Assembly (NCBI GenBank): GCA_930367215.1
Contig: OV884059.1
Span: forward strand, 30,309,882 to 30,373,881
DNA length: 64,000 nucleotides
DNA from: Pollenia angustigena
Lineage: Eukaryota > Arthropoda > Insecta > Diptera > Polleniidae
Reading direction: 5' to 3'
In this document: positions 1 to 9,581 of the stretch, piece after piece
Numbering within the stretch: the first letter of the stretch is position 1
Layout: the number at the start of each line of letters is the position of its first letter
Notes under the pieces: generated by a model
Database searches by the model: none
Told to the model about the DNA's origin: nothing
Seen by the model: only the letters and a program-made list of their open reading frames with translations
Translations under genes and position numbers: made by a program

Positions 1-234
1 GTAGTGTTTGACTCGAGTTTTTATTAAGATGGCAGAACCTCCACAAGCTCTATCTCGAGGGTCCTTGGTATCATATAGTATATAACCATTGATTTTAAAC
101 GTATTTCTTGAGGTCAAATGAGTTTCAGAAATCATCATGACATCAATTTGTTTATTTTTAAGAAAGTATTCTAATTCATTTTTATGTTGGCGGATGCCGT
201 TTGCGTTCCAAAAACAAATTTTTAAACAGTTCAT
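1..234 (-). CDS. Jockey-type non-LTR ORF2, N-terminal endonuclease part (runs off window)
   Basis: Reading leftward from ATG at 234-232, 78 codons stay open to the window edge. The start (MNCLKICFWNANGIRQ) and the later ISETHLT and GGSAIL blocks are the first motifs of the apurinic-type endonuclease that nicks target DNA in Jockey-clade elements. The ATG overlaps the TGA of the upstream ORF1 (ATGA), an arrangement that suits termination-reinitiation. The rest (reverse transcriptase) would lie left of position 1. No stop is seen in the visible part, so this copy may be fairly young. The clade call rests on motif resemblance only. Confidence 0.85.
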   Translation of the reverse strand, partial: MNCLKICFWNANGIRQHKNELEYFLKNKQIDVMMISETHLTSRNTFKINGYILYDTKDPRDRACGGSAILIKTRVKHY

Positions 235-575
235 GGTTTGTTAAGTACAGCTTGCAATAACATCGATTGCATTCTAAGCATTTCCTGCATCATATTACCC
301 ATTGTGTTCGTAAAATTATTTACTGTTTGCACTAATGTTTCCATGGTTTTTTCTAAACGACTTAAATTAGAAACCGGAGTTTCATCATTACTTGGCGAGG
401 CACCTTGCATTGGCTGATGGTTTGATTTTAGGACGTTAGCGTAAGAGGTTCTGTTATTACTAGGCTGGGGGGCTTGAATTGCATTTGTGTTTACCTGATT
501 TGCAACCTGCATTTGAGGGGTATTTGTTTTCGGTCCAACCGTCTGCTTGACAATATTATATATATAATCATTTAT
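231..575 (-). pseudogene. Jockey-type ORF1 (gag-like), 3' remnant
   Basis: The frame ends at TGA 233-231 and is open back to a stop near 578. The only Met is at 512, so the N-terminal part with any zinc knuckles is missing. The visible 93 residues hold a polar linker (TSYANVLKS) and a C-terminal Met/Leu-rich helix (MQEMLRMQSMLLQAV) that could form a coiled coil. It lies directly upstream of ORF2 in the order expected for a Jockey element. The loss of the 5' part fits the 5' truncation typical of target-primed reverse transcription, with a junction near 555-580. Confidence 0.75.
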
Positions 576-1323
576 TCAATCTGTAAAAATTTCCTTACAA
601 AGTGTTCCAAGTGTAGGCAAGTGTCTGAAAATATCTTTTAAAACCTGTTAAATGTTTTAATGCAATTTCGATCTCTAACGAAAAATCGTGCATATGTTAC
701 TCTAATTAATAGACTAGAACTAACAAAATTGTTTCTTAAAATGTCTATTCAATACAATTTCCAGTTGGGTACCAATATTTTATTGCTCTCGAAGTGGAAT
801 TTATTAGCTATTGTACAAAAAAAAAAAAAAAACTACAAAACTATTATAAAGATTTAGCTAAAGTTTCACGGCAAGTTCGAAGGAGTGTATGTGCATGTGC
901 TTGTGTGCAAAAGTGTAACTAGAACTGTGTGAGTGCGTAAATAAAAATGAATTCAAAAGGAAATCGATTGTCGTTTTTGTTGGAATAAACCATAAATACT
1001 TAACCCATTGCTCAATGATGATGATGATGATGGTGATGTCGATGACGACTAGTCTGATTACAACAACCAATATTTCGTGTTTCTAAAAGCGCTGACAATA
1101 ATGACGATTATGCTGATGATGATGATTGCCAATAACTGATGGAAACGGAAATTAAACACACAGCTAGAGACAGTCAAACTAACAAACAAATACAGGCACA
1201 CAATCACAAAACCAAAAAAAAAAAACAAACAACTATATCATAGAGCACATTTTACGCCAGTCGTCTTGAAAAACTCTACACATACATACATACATAAAAA
1301 AACTACATGTATTCTGTTGTTGT
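576..1323. other. No gene seen; A-run and GAT/CATA microsatellites
   Basis: AT-rich sequence with a 16-base A run (about 817-832), a (GAT)n tract near 1015-1036 and a second near 1115-1128, and a short CATA tract near 1280-1296. The short ORFs here are low-complexity readings of these repeats. Confidence 0.6.
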
Positions 1324-1331
1324 GTTAGTAG

Positions 1332-2169
1332 CAGAGACCTGCGCCGTCAAGTTTTGTCGGCGGCGGCGGCTTGCAAAAATATTGTCGGCGGCGGCTCAAA
1401 GCCGGCTTAAGCCGACTTAAACTGAGGCCAATTTAAAAATTTTTTTTTTATCAACTTTCATATTTTAGTTTGAATAATAAAATTAATTTGCATATACATT
1501 AACTTATTTTAATGCTATAAAATAAGTTTATGTATATTCCTAAATGAGATTTAAAATTTTTACCGCAAAATCTTTGAAAATATACAAGGACTATATCTTA
1601 CTCATTAACATTTTTATTTATTAAAAAAAACTAATTTTATTAAAAACAAGTAAGAAACTATAGTCGGTCAAGCCCGACCATTTGATAACCTACACCACAG
1701 TATTTAAAAACACATCATGCTTATGTGTCCATATAAATATGGATTTATCTTTTTTTATAAACTTCATGAAAATCGGTTTGAAAGTTTGTGAGAGGCAGAA
1801 ATTGCCCCCTACCTCCCCTTGTGGTCCTATTTTTGAAAAACTGTATAGCTTATGTGTCCATATAGATATGGATCTATCTATGTTTTAAATTTCATTAAAA
1901 TCGGTTTGAGAGGCAGAAATTGCCCCTTTCTCCCCTCGTGGTCCTATTTTTTTAAAAAATGCATCCCTTTTGGGTCCATAAATATATGGTTCTATCCATG
2001 CTTTAAATTTCATTGAAAGCGTGTCTTGTAGGGAATATTCGATTAAATGACTGTGACCGGCGGCTGATTTTAAGCCGACTTTAGTCGATAAATTTTCGGC
2101 GGCGGCGGCTGTTAAAAATAATCGGCGGCGCGGCTCAGCCGGCTTAAGCCGTCAAGGCGCAGGTCTCTG
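1332..2169. mobile_element. hAT-type MITE with 8-bp target duplication GTTAGTAG
   Basis: Ends are CAGAGACCTGCGCC on the left and its reverse complement on the right (14 bp perfect). They are flanked by identical 8-bp copies GTTAGTAG at 1324-1331 and 2170-2177. An 8-bp duplication and a CAGAG start point to the hAT superfamily. Just inside both ends are GGCGG-rich blocks (about 1357-1425 and 2055-2150) that also mirror each other. No transposase is encoded. The interior carries a DINE-like motif and a minisatellite, described separately. Confidence 0.88.
1645..2035. repeat. DINE-like fragment with ~120-bp minisatellite, inside the hAT MITE
   Basis: The hairpin motif 'gtcggtcaagcccgac' near 1662-1677 is of the kind that opens DINE-1/Helitron-like elements of flies. 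It is followed by repeats of a unit containing 'tgtccatata.atatgg' near 1726, 1856 and 1974 (spacing about 118-130). The ORF at 1682-1888 is a reading of this repeat, not a gene. Confidence 0.5.
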
Positions 2170-2177
2170 GTTAGTAG

Positions 2178-3111
2178 TTGAAATGTGTAATTTTTTTTTT
2201 TTTTTTTGTGGAAATAGAAACCATAAATTACTTAAGTGAAAAGTGTTAAATTTAGATGTCATTTTATTGCTTTTTTGATATTCAGGGTCTTTTCCTTTTT
2301 CCACTCACTCTCTCTTTGTATTTAATGAAAAATCTTTTGTAATTTAAGAAGTTGTTAAGCATAACATTGCTTTATACAACAAACTAGATAATAAATTATT
2401 CTGTTAACTAAAAAAATCAAAGTGAAAACAGTTTTTAAAACATTAAGAAAAACTTTCTTTTTTTTGCAGTTTTGCTTTGCGAAATTCAAGTTTATAAATA
2501 CAAAGGTCAAAAGTTTTTTTTTTTGTTCCTACAAACTTTAAGTTTGGCATTGCAACTTTTAGATTCGAACTAAATTGTTTGAAATCTAAAAAGAGGTTAT
2601 AAAAATGTAGAAGCAAATGTCGCATAAACCGTTCCTTGTGTTGAATTTGAAATTATTTTAATATTACAAATATGAAAAATATGTAGGAAAAAAAAACTTT
2701 AAAGAAAAAAATACAATATAACAAGAAAAACAATATAAATTTATTTATTTTGTACATGTTTGCTAAAATATAAATAAACACGCGCACATACAACCATAAT
2801 TTTTACCACAAAAGTACAGAAGGTTGTAATGTCTTTATATTTGGTATTAGGGCAACCCCTCCTCTATGCATTCAAGAAAAGTTGTTTACTGAGAATGCCT
2901 TAAAAAAAGGATTTTAACGAGAAAGTAAACTTTTTAAACTACGCTCTTAAGGTCCTTCCTTTTAGTTTTTATGTTTGTCCAAATAATAAATTTTCCAAAA
3001 GCGATCTATTTTTGTTTAAAGTTGTGTTTTTCCTAAAACAATTCTTAATAAAAGCTTTACAAAACTTTTCCACAAAATACTTTTTTTAAAGCTCTGTTCA
3101 CTAAAATCAAC
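2178..3111. other. No gene seen; AT-rich spacer
   Basis: Homopolymer A/T runs and low-complexity AT sequence. A 60-residue minus-strand ORF (2443-2625) is Lys/Phe-rich and unrecognised. I find no inverted-repeat borders. Confidence 0.5.
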
Positions 3112-3885
3112 TGCTTGATATCATGGCCAAACAGTTGGCTCTAAGTAGGCATTTGCTCGATGCCGCTCGATGGGTTTTAAAAATACGATGGTCTGTACGC
3201 AATATTTACATTTTTTACAGGAACTAAAGAATAATAATTTAGTTTAGGACTTCTTCTCTGTCTTCTTAAGTGAAAGTACAGCTTTGATGTTTGACTAGGT
3301 CATGTGATCTGCTGGAACTTGATTTTTCTACTTCGAAACCCTTTTTCCGTGCTTTATTCCCAGTTCATCATGGCAATGGTGAGGGGTTGTTCGCCAACTC
3401 TAGAATCGGACCTAAGCATCTCCACTAATGCTTCTAAGAAAGGCTGCAGAGTAGGGGGAGTTTTCTTCATTTTTAGACTACCACATCACGGCAATGAATT
3501 GAAAGCGGAAATATCCGCCATAAAGCTGCCAGCAAACTGACTGAGGTATTATCGTATATCGAGAGATATGTGCATATTAACGGACAGCAAAGCTGCCATT
3601 GCAGTTCTGGCTGGTGTCTTTACGACATCGAGGTTAACTGTGGAATGCCTGATGTATCTAAATGAGATTAGGGAACATTCTAGGGTTACGCTGCCATGGG
3701 TAGCAGGACACAGTGGGTGCCTAGGGAATCAAATTGCAGACGGCCTTACCAAACAGGGCATTTCAATGGCCTGCTATAAGGCTCAGAGAAGATGGTAGGG
3801 TGATAATACCCGCTTTATGACCAGGACTCTTTTTCGCGCGTTGCCCCGCGTCATAGCCACAATGCAAGATGTTATTTGTGAGTCA
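3112..3885 (+). pseudogene. LOA/I-type non-LTR ORF2 fragment (RNase H region)
   Basis: Two broken frames (3304-3540, 3568-3798) encode LKAEISAIK, LTDSKAAIAVLAG and WVAGHSGCLGN, the RNase H blocks of LOA/I-group ORF2. They match the better copy at 45.7-46.4 kb almost base for base over 3560-3720. A TGA splits the frame at about 3538, and the first aspartate block (DGS) is altered to 'TNAS'. Near 3840-3860 the sequence 'ccgcgtcatagcca' is the reverse complement of what the intact copy has at that place, indicating a small local inversion. This is a dead fragment with no terminus of its own. Confidence 0.85.
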
Positions 3886-3956
3886 CATTTTAACGTCAAA
3901 TTTTTTTGTCCAACTTAATTTGACATTTCTTTGTTTCAGTGTTTGGCAAATTTAAC

Positions 3957-4255
3957 CATGGAGTGGTACACAATTGAGCAGCGCGTTTATATTGTTGAAG
4001 GCTTTTAAGAAAATATGCGTTTAAATAAAAATTAATTTCTAGGCACACTTTTATCTCAGTGGAGTCGTTAACAATAAGAATTTCCGCATTTGGGCAAATG
4101 AGAATCCACGAGCTGATGCATTCACAAAGAGTGATTGCTTGGTGCGGTTTATGGTCTGGCGGCGTCACCGTACTTCTTTGAATATGAGGTCAGCCAAGCA
4201 GTTACTGTGAATGGTGATAACGGGCTTTTTGTGGCCAGAAATTGAGGATATGTAC
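3957..4255 (+). pseudogene. DD41D mariner-like transposase, N-terminal/middle fragment
   Basis: ATG at 3959 starts MEWYTIEQRVYIVEG, the helix-turn-helix start of a mariner-like family that recurs in this window. After a stop and an internal deletion the sequence resumes with HFYLSGVVNN and IWANENPRA, then GFLWPEIEDM in a shifted frame. The missing C-terminal part occurs in the same orientation at 6508-6786. The two pieces are probably one element split by the AT-rich block between. Confidence 0.75.
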
Positions 4256-4946
4256 CTCACAGAAAAAATTATTGGCAGTTTTTTTTTTCAATTAATAGTG
4301 ATTTTTGAATTTTAAAATAAGTTTGTTTACGTTCTTAATTGATTGAATTAAAAAAAAAATATTTTTGTTCAATTAAAATTTTACTTGATTTTAAGCTTAA
4401 TTTTAATTATAAATTTAATTGAATCAATCAACTCGGTTGTTTGAATTGAACACTTTGTTGCTTTTTCCTTGCTTTCCTCCCTCATTAACAGTTTGCGAAA
4501 AATGTTACAAGTGCATCCAACATCTTTATAAATTAATTGTCTTTGCCCTTACATGTACATACACACACACAAACATACATGTTTTTTTGTCATCAAAAAG
4601 AACAGTAAGCGTCGCGTGCAAAAAAAACTATCAACAAGTAAAAAATGAACTGAGATTTGTTATAGACTAATTACAAATAGGACCACCACCAATGTCAATA
4701 ATGAGCATACATACATACATATGTATATTATGCGCAAAATAAAAAATCGCCTTGTGGCTTCGTGTTTATTTTCTTTGTTTGTTAATTCTTGAATTATTTT
4801 TGGCGTCATTGCATGTTGTGCGTTTAAAGTGAATAGGTGAAAAAAGTACAGCCAAATTACACAACAAAAACAGTTTTTTGTTTTCAATCTTGAATACCCT
4901 GAAGAATCAGAGTTATTCTACAATTTTATACAAAGTTGTACGTATG

Positions 4947-6256
4947 AAATTCCTCTGTCAAAAAATCTTCCAAAATTTGTACAATTAAGCATGAGCTATT
5001 ACAATTAAACAAATAAAACAAGTTATTTTTAAACTATATATAAATAAAACATATATTTTAAATATTATTATTTTGCTTCATTTAACCATCAACTGAATTG
5101 ATTTAACAAACTTATTCAATTAACAATTTGTTTGATTGAATAATTTGCGTAATTGAATTCCCAATAAAAATTTTTATCATTTTGCGAAGCACTAATGGTA
5201 CATTTAAAAAAATAAACGCAGAATTATGCGCTACGAAATAAGACATACAGAAATGCAGTAAAGTAAGTGAAAGAACTCTCAACAACTTTTAAAAAAGAAA
5301 AAAAAAAACATTTCAAGTGCTACGGCATTCCCTTACTGCGAAGCAGGTTTGTAAGGGAGAATACTACAAAATAACTGTATCAAAACATTCAGTGTGTAAA
5401 GCTGATCGTTACATGCAACAATTTTTAAATGCGCTGAACAAAGCGCTGTTTGTGTCAAATATGTATTGCTTCAAAGTGGGAACTCGCCATATAAAATTCA
5501 TGTCTTCCGTATGCGCAATGGTAAGCGCAACTCTTATGTTTCTCCCTTACAAACCTGCTTCGTTGGAAGCTCAACTTTTTAATGGGTTTAGATTGTATTT
5601 CAAATACACTGTTTAATTTATTAAATTAAAAATTTAATCGATTTAATGCAAAAATTCAATCACTGTTTTAATCAATACAATTATTAAAATAATTAATTTT
5701 CTGTGTTGTAATCAATTAAGTTAGTAATTATATGAAAATTCCTGTGTCAAAAAAATCTCCAAAATTTGTACAATTAAGCATGAGCTATAACAATTGAACA
5801 AATAAAACAAGTTATTTTTAAGCCATATTTAAATAAAACATATATTTTAAATATTATTATTTTGCTTCATTTAACCATCAACTGAATTGATTTAACAAAC
5901 TTATTCAATTAACAATTTGTACACACATTCAGTGTGTAAAGCTGATCGTTACATGCAACAATTTTTAAATGCGCTGAACAAAGCGCTGTTTGTGTCAAAT
6001 ATGTATTGCTTCAAAGTGGGAACTCGCCATATAAAATTCATGTCTTCCGTATGCGCAATGGTAAGCGCAACTCTTATGTTTCTCCCTTACAAACCTGCTT
6101 CGTTGGAAGCTCCATTTTTTAATGGGTTTAGATTGTATTTCAAATACACTGTTTAATTTATTCAGTTAAAAATTTAATCGATTTAATGCAAAAATTCAAT
6201 CACACTTTTAATCAATACAATTATTAAAATAATTTATTTTCTGTATTGTTTACGTT
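4947..6256. repeat. Local direct duplication with deletion in the second copy
   Basis: Segment 4947-5143 recurs at 5731-5927 (shift 784), and 5389-5720 recurs at 5929-6256 (shift 540) with nearly identical bases over about 200 bp. The second copy lacks about 245 bp (5144-5388). A ~780-bp unit was duplicated in tandem and one copy then lost an internal piece. The ORFs at 5317-5616 and 5917-6156 are the same reading in the two copies and are not genes. Confidence 0.85.
5160..5586. mobile_element. CCCAATAAAA-ended MITE, copy 1
   Basis: Left end CCCAATAAAAATTTTTATC, right end TTTTTAATGGG. Internal arms 'gaagcaggtttgtaaggg' (about 5340) and 'cccttacaaacctgcttcg' (about 5543) are inverted. The same element appears inverted at 55285-55651, where its target can be read as AT, and diverged at 35506-35876. 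A truncated copy is carried in the local duplication (5929-6139). It encodes nothing recognisable. Confidence 0.75.
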
Positions 6257-6423
6257 AGTAATTCATTCATTTAAAATATTGATTTTTTTAATTTATTTGT
6301 TAATTCATTCAATTAAAATATTGTTTAATATTAATAATTTTTTCAATTATTTTTGTAATTAAAATGTAAAAACTTTTTAATTGGAAAAAAAATCCTTGTT
6401 TTGCAATTTTTGCAAATTTGAGT

Positions 6424-6490
6424 AATTGGTATAATCACTTCGGTGATAGGTGCAAAATTAAACAATTTTTTGCTTGTTTCAATTATTTTG
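6424..6490. repeat. Short dispersed repeat (also at 47430-47500)
   Basis: 'gataggtgcaaaat.aacaa' with flanking similarity recurs near 47440. Both copies lie next to AT-rich blocks containing 'ctgtgt' ends, so this may be the edge of an AT-rich non-autonomous element. Its borders cannot be fixed. Confidence 0.4.
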
Positions 6491-6507
6491 TTGATCAAAA
6501 CCATTTT

Positions 6508-6786
6508 TTTCATGGCCGTGTCATCTCACGTCGTGGCGATGTTAATTGGCCGTCACGATCATGTGATTCGACACCTTTTGACTTTTTTCTTTGGGAATAT
6601 TTAAAAGAATAAGTGTAATGCAATAAGCCAAGAACAATTCAAGAGCTAAAAAATGAGATAACTCCGCACATTAACGACATTGAACCTCAATAATGTCTTA
6701 CGATCATTGAAAATATGGACCATCAGATAGAGGTATGCAACCGAAGCCGTGGCGAGCATTTAGCCGATATTTTGTTTCACACTTAA
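6508..6786 (+). pseudogene. DD41D mariner-like transposase, C-terminal fragment
   Basis: The frame reads GRVISRRGDVNWPSRSCDST and FDFFLWEYLKE. Past a stop it gives TIQELKNEI and RGEHLADILFH, the C-terminal end of the family also seen at 13.3-13.9 kb and 51.1-52.1 kb. The final catalytic Asp (FDFFLWE) is present. It continues the fragment at 3957-4255, from which it is separated by 2.25 kb of inserted repeats. Confidence 0.75.
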
Positions 6787-6989
6787 CTGTCATAGATACT
6801 TGTATAATTAGAACAATTAATTTGAAATTTTAATATTTAGTTAAATTATTTTTACTGAATGAAGGAATTTTAAAACATGAAATTATTAAAAAATATTAAG
6901 ATAATTCTCTGAAATCTTTTTGTTTTATTAACAATCACCCTTTGCTTGGTTTCAGTAGGGACCAGATCAATGCGAGGAGACATGTCTTT

Positions 6990-7306
6990 TACTTTAAAAG
7001 TAAAAGTTTTCAGCAAGAGGAGGAACATACGGTGTTCAACTTTCTCTGCCGTCATCGGGGCTATTATGATGAGGAATTGGGTAGACCAGAATGATCATGT
7101 TTGGACGCTGTTTCTAGTGCAGAACCGAGGTTGATATCTCTGTTTAGCAGGCAGTCGAGAGAGTTGGATGCTTAAGTGATGTCTCGAGAATAATCTGGTG
7201 GTTACTGGGTGACTCTGGTCAATGGCTGAGGGTATCAAAAGGAGATCGCTATAATTACTCAAGGGAGGTTCCTCGTGTCGGCTGTCCATTGATTCTAACC
7301 TAACTT
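6990..7306 (+). pseudogene. LOA/I-type element, 3' end fragment
   Basis: Alignable by eye to 46560-46870: 'gaggaggaacatacggtgtt' matches the C-terminal Cys-rich region, then follow a matching 3' UTR (ctggtggttactgggtgactc) and a short tail 'taacctaac' at about 7297-7305. The frame is broken throughout. It gives a second independent view of where this retrotransposon family ends. Confidence 0.75.
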
Positions 7307-7368
7307 ATTTAAGAAATGTTATTTTTTCAAAAAAGTACTTATATCAAAAATGGTTTTTTTGTATTGGG

Positions 7369-7870
7369 GAATGTAAGAAAAGATAAACTCACTGTTTATT
7401 TTTGTTGTTTTTTTTTGCTAAAGCTTTGATGTTGTTACAAGTAAAACTGTTCTTATTCGCTTAACAGTTTTAAGCCCGTTTTCATAACTTGCCGATAGCT
7501 TAAACTAGACTTTTACCGGTCTTATAAAAAGTGTTCCATTATTAAAAGTTTACTTTTAACCTAATGTGAGTGATTAAGTAAATTAAGGTTCATCCTACCT
7601 GGTTAAAGTGAAGTTGTAATAATGGAACACTTTTTTTACGGCCGATAAAATCCTACCTTTAGCTGTCGGTAAGTTGTGAAAACGGGCCTTATTTGTTAAA
7701 AATCTTTAGTTTTTCTAAAATCTTTTGATGAAATTTCCTGACGACCTGGCCTAAACAGCCATTGAAATGAGCATAGGAATAGCTTATCCCTTCAACAATA
7801 AATATTAGTGTTTTTATCAAGTATAAAAATTGGGAATTAAGCACGACAAACATAATCTTGTAAATTGGTA
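7369..7870. repeat. Dispersed repeat R, copy 1 (interrupted by a Harbinger-type MITE)
   Basis: The sequence from 'gtaagaaaagataaactcac' to 'ttgggaattaagcacgac' is closely matched at 14520-14805 and, inverted, at 32808-32980. Copy 1 is split by the MITE at 7473-7688. No coding capacity or terminal repeats were recognised, so its class is unknown. Confidence 0.7.
7473..7688. mobile_element. PIF/Harbinger-type foldback MITE, copy 1 (TTA target)
   Basis: Palindromic 216-bp element with ends (R)GCCCGTTTTC / GAAAACGGGCC, flanked by TTA at 7470-7472 and 7689-7691. The host repeat R without the insert (14,6xx) reads straight through with a single TTA. Sister copies at 28724-28942 and 47225-47419 have the same flanking TTA. 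A three-base TTA duplication and GGSCC-type ends fit PIF/Harbinger. Confidence 0.85.
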
Positions 7871-9514
7871 AATAATGTTAGATTTTGTCAAAAGTATTTA
7901 AACAAGCCATTTTTCGAAAAAGACATTATTTGAAAAAGAAGATTTTTTTTATAAGCATATCATAACCTTTTGATATTAAAAGGTTGATATATAAAAAATA
8001 TTACACTCTTTTTTAATTATTTTAATAACTTTTTTTTCATTCATTAACTGAGACACATGGGTCTGCAATCACACTTGTAAATTTTTTCTAAAACGTAACA
8101 CAAAGGAGTAACGAACAGAAAGGAGTTACGAAAATTTGATTAATCGAATGAAAAGAGATTAAACTATGAATGGCCGAATAATTTAAAATAATAAATAGAT
8201 CTCTTTTTTTATTTTTAAGAATTTGTACGAAATTTTTTTTAGGTTTTCCAAATTTATTTAATTTAAGGGACACCCAATTCACTTACACAATTTTTTTCTA
8301 CAAAGATTAAACGTATATTTTGTAATAAATAGTGGTAAAAGCGAATAAAAGACAAATGTGGAGATTCGCCATAAATCTTTAGCAGTTTTACACGCCTCTT
8401 ATTCATAAATATGCTACATAAAACTAGAGTTGTTTGTATAAAGAAGTTAATGCACCAACACAACACAAAACCATACAAACGAAACTTAACTACAGAAACA
8501 ACATGGCGACATTTTTACTACAAAGACAACCACAAAACAATTACATAGAAATCTTTACTACTGCTGCTACTACCAATAATGCTACCACGATTATTGCCTC
8601 CAATGTCACTACTACAACTGCTGCTACTACTACGACTTATATTTTTTCTATGACTTAGACAGGCACTATTTAAAAAAACCAAAATTGTTTTTATTTCTTT
8701 TTATATATTTTTTGTTCTTCAAGGACATTTAGCGTAAAACATAATGCAAAGTATCTCAGTTATATGTTATTTTTGTTGTTTTTATAGCCCAGATATAAAA
8801 GCAAAAAAGATATATGCATGACATACACAAATTTTTAGTACATTTCTTCTAAATATCTCTCACATTGCGGAGGTTTATGTATTGAAACTAAGACAAAAAA
8901 AAAAAAAAAAAAAACGAAAAAACGGGTATGTGCATACAAACCAAGTAAAACTAAGTGTGTGCCTTTGAACGAAGAAGAAGAAGTTAACTTAACATAAATA
9001 TAAACAAATATTGTATCTTTGGTACGCATGCAAATATTATTTTTTTTTATTTAATTTTTTTTTTTATTTCTTGTTAAATATTGTTAGCTTCACGTGTGTA
9101 CATACTCCAAAATATTATTAACATTGTGGTGGCTGTTAAACAAAAAGGTATTAGAAGTACTACTTCCACTACTACTGCCACCAGTTGCCACTATCAGCAG
9201 TACATACTTCTACTCTTAAAAAAAATCTTGTTTGCTGCTACCTACAAGTTTTCTTAAGAGGCATATTATTATATATAGAAATTCTTTGAAAACACTTTCA
9301 AGCACTTTAGTTATTTTTCAAATTTATTTTCTTTGCTAATCTGATTAAAATATTAATGCTTTATTTTCTGTATTAATTATATTATTAAACAAGGTCGCTG
9401 ATATTTTAACTAATAAGAAAAGTCTTTTACAATATTACAAACGTATGATTAATATTTTTAAGAACCACAGGCATCGCTCATAGATAGTCTGTATGTACTT
9501 ATATACATATATAC

Positions 9515-9545
<31 letters not shown>

Positions 9546-9573
9546 CATACATACATACATACATAAAAGAAGA
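7871..9573. other. No gene seen; low-complexity and codon-like microsatellites
   Basis: AT-rich. An ACT/GCT-type imperfect trinucleotide tract lies near 8556-8640, a 20-base A run near 8895-8914, and T runs near 9045-9070. A pure TACA tetranucleotide array sits at 9515-9565. The ORFs at 8434-8658 and 9493-9714 are readings of these tracts. Confidence 0.55.
9515..9565. repeat. (TACA)n microsatellite
   Basis: About 12 uninterrupted TACA units just left of the hAT element. Confidence 0.95.
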
Positions 9574-9581
9574 GGAAAGAC

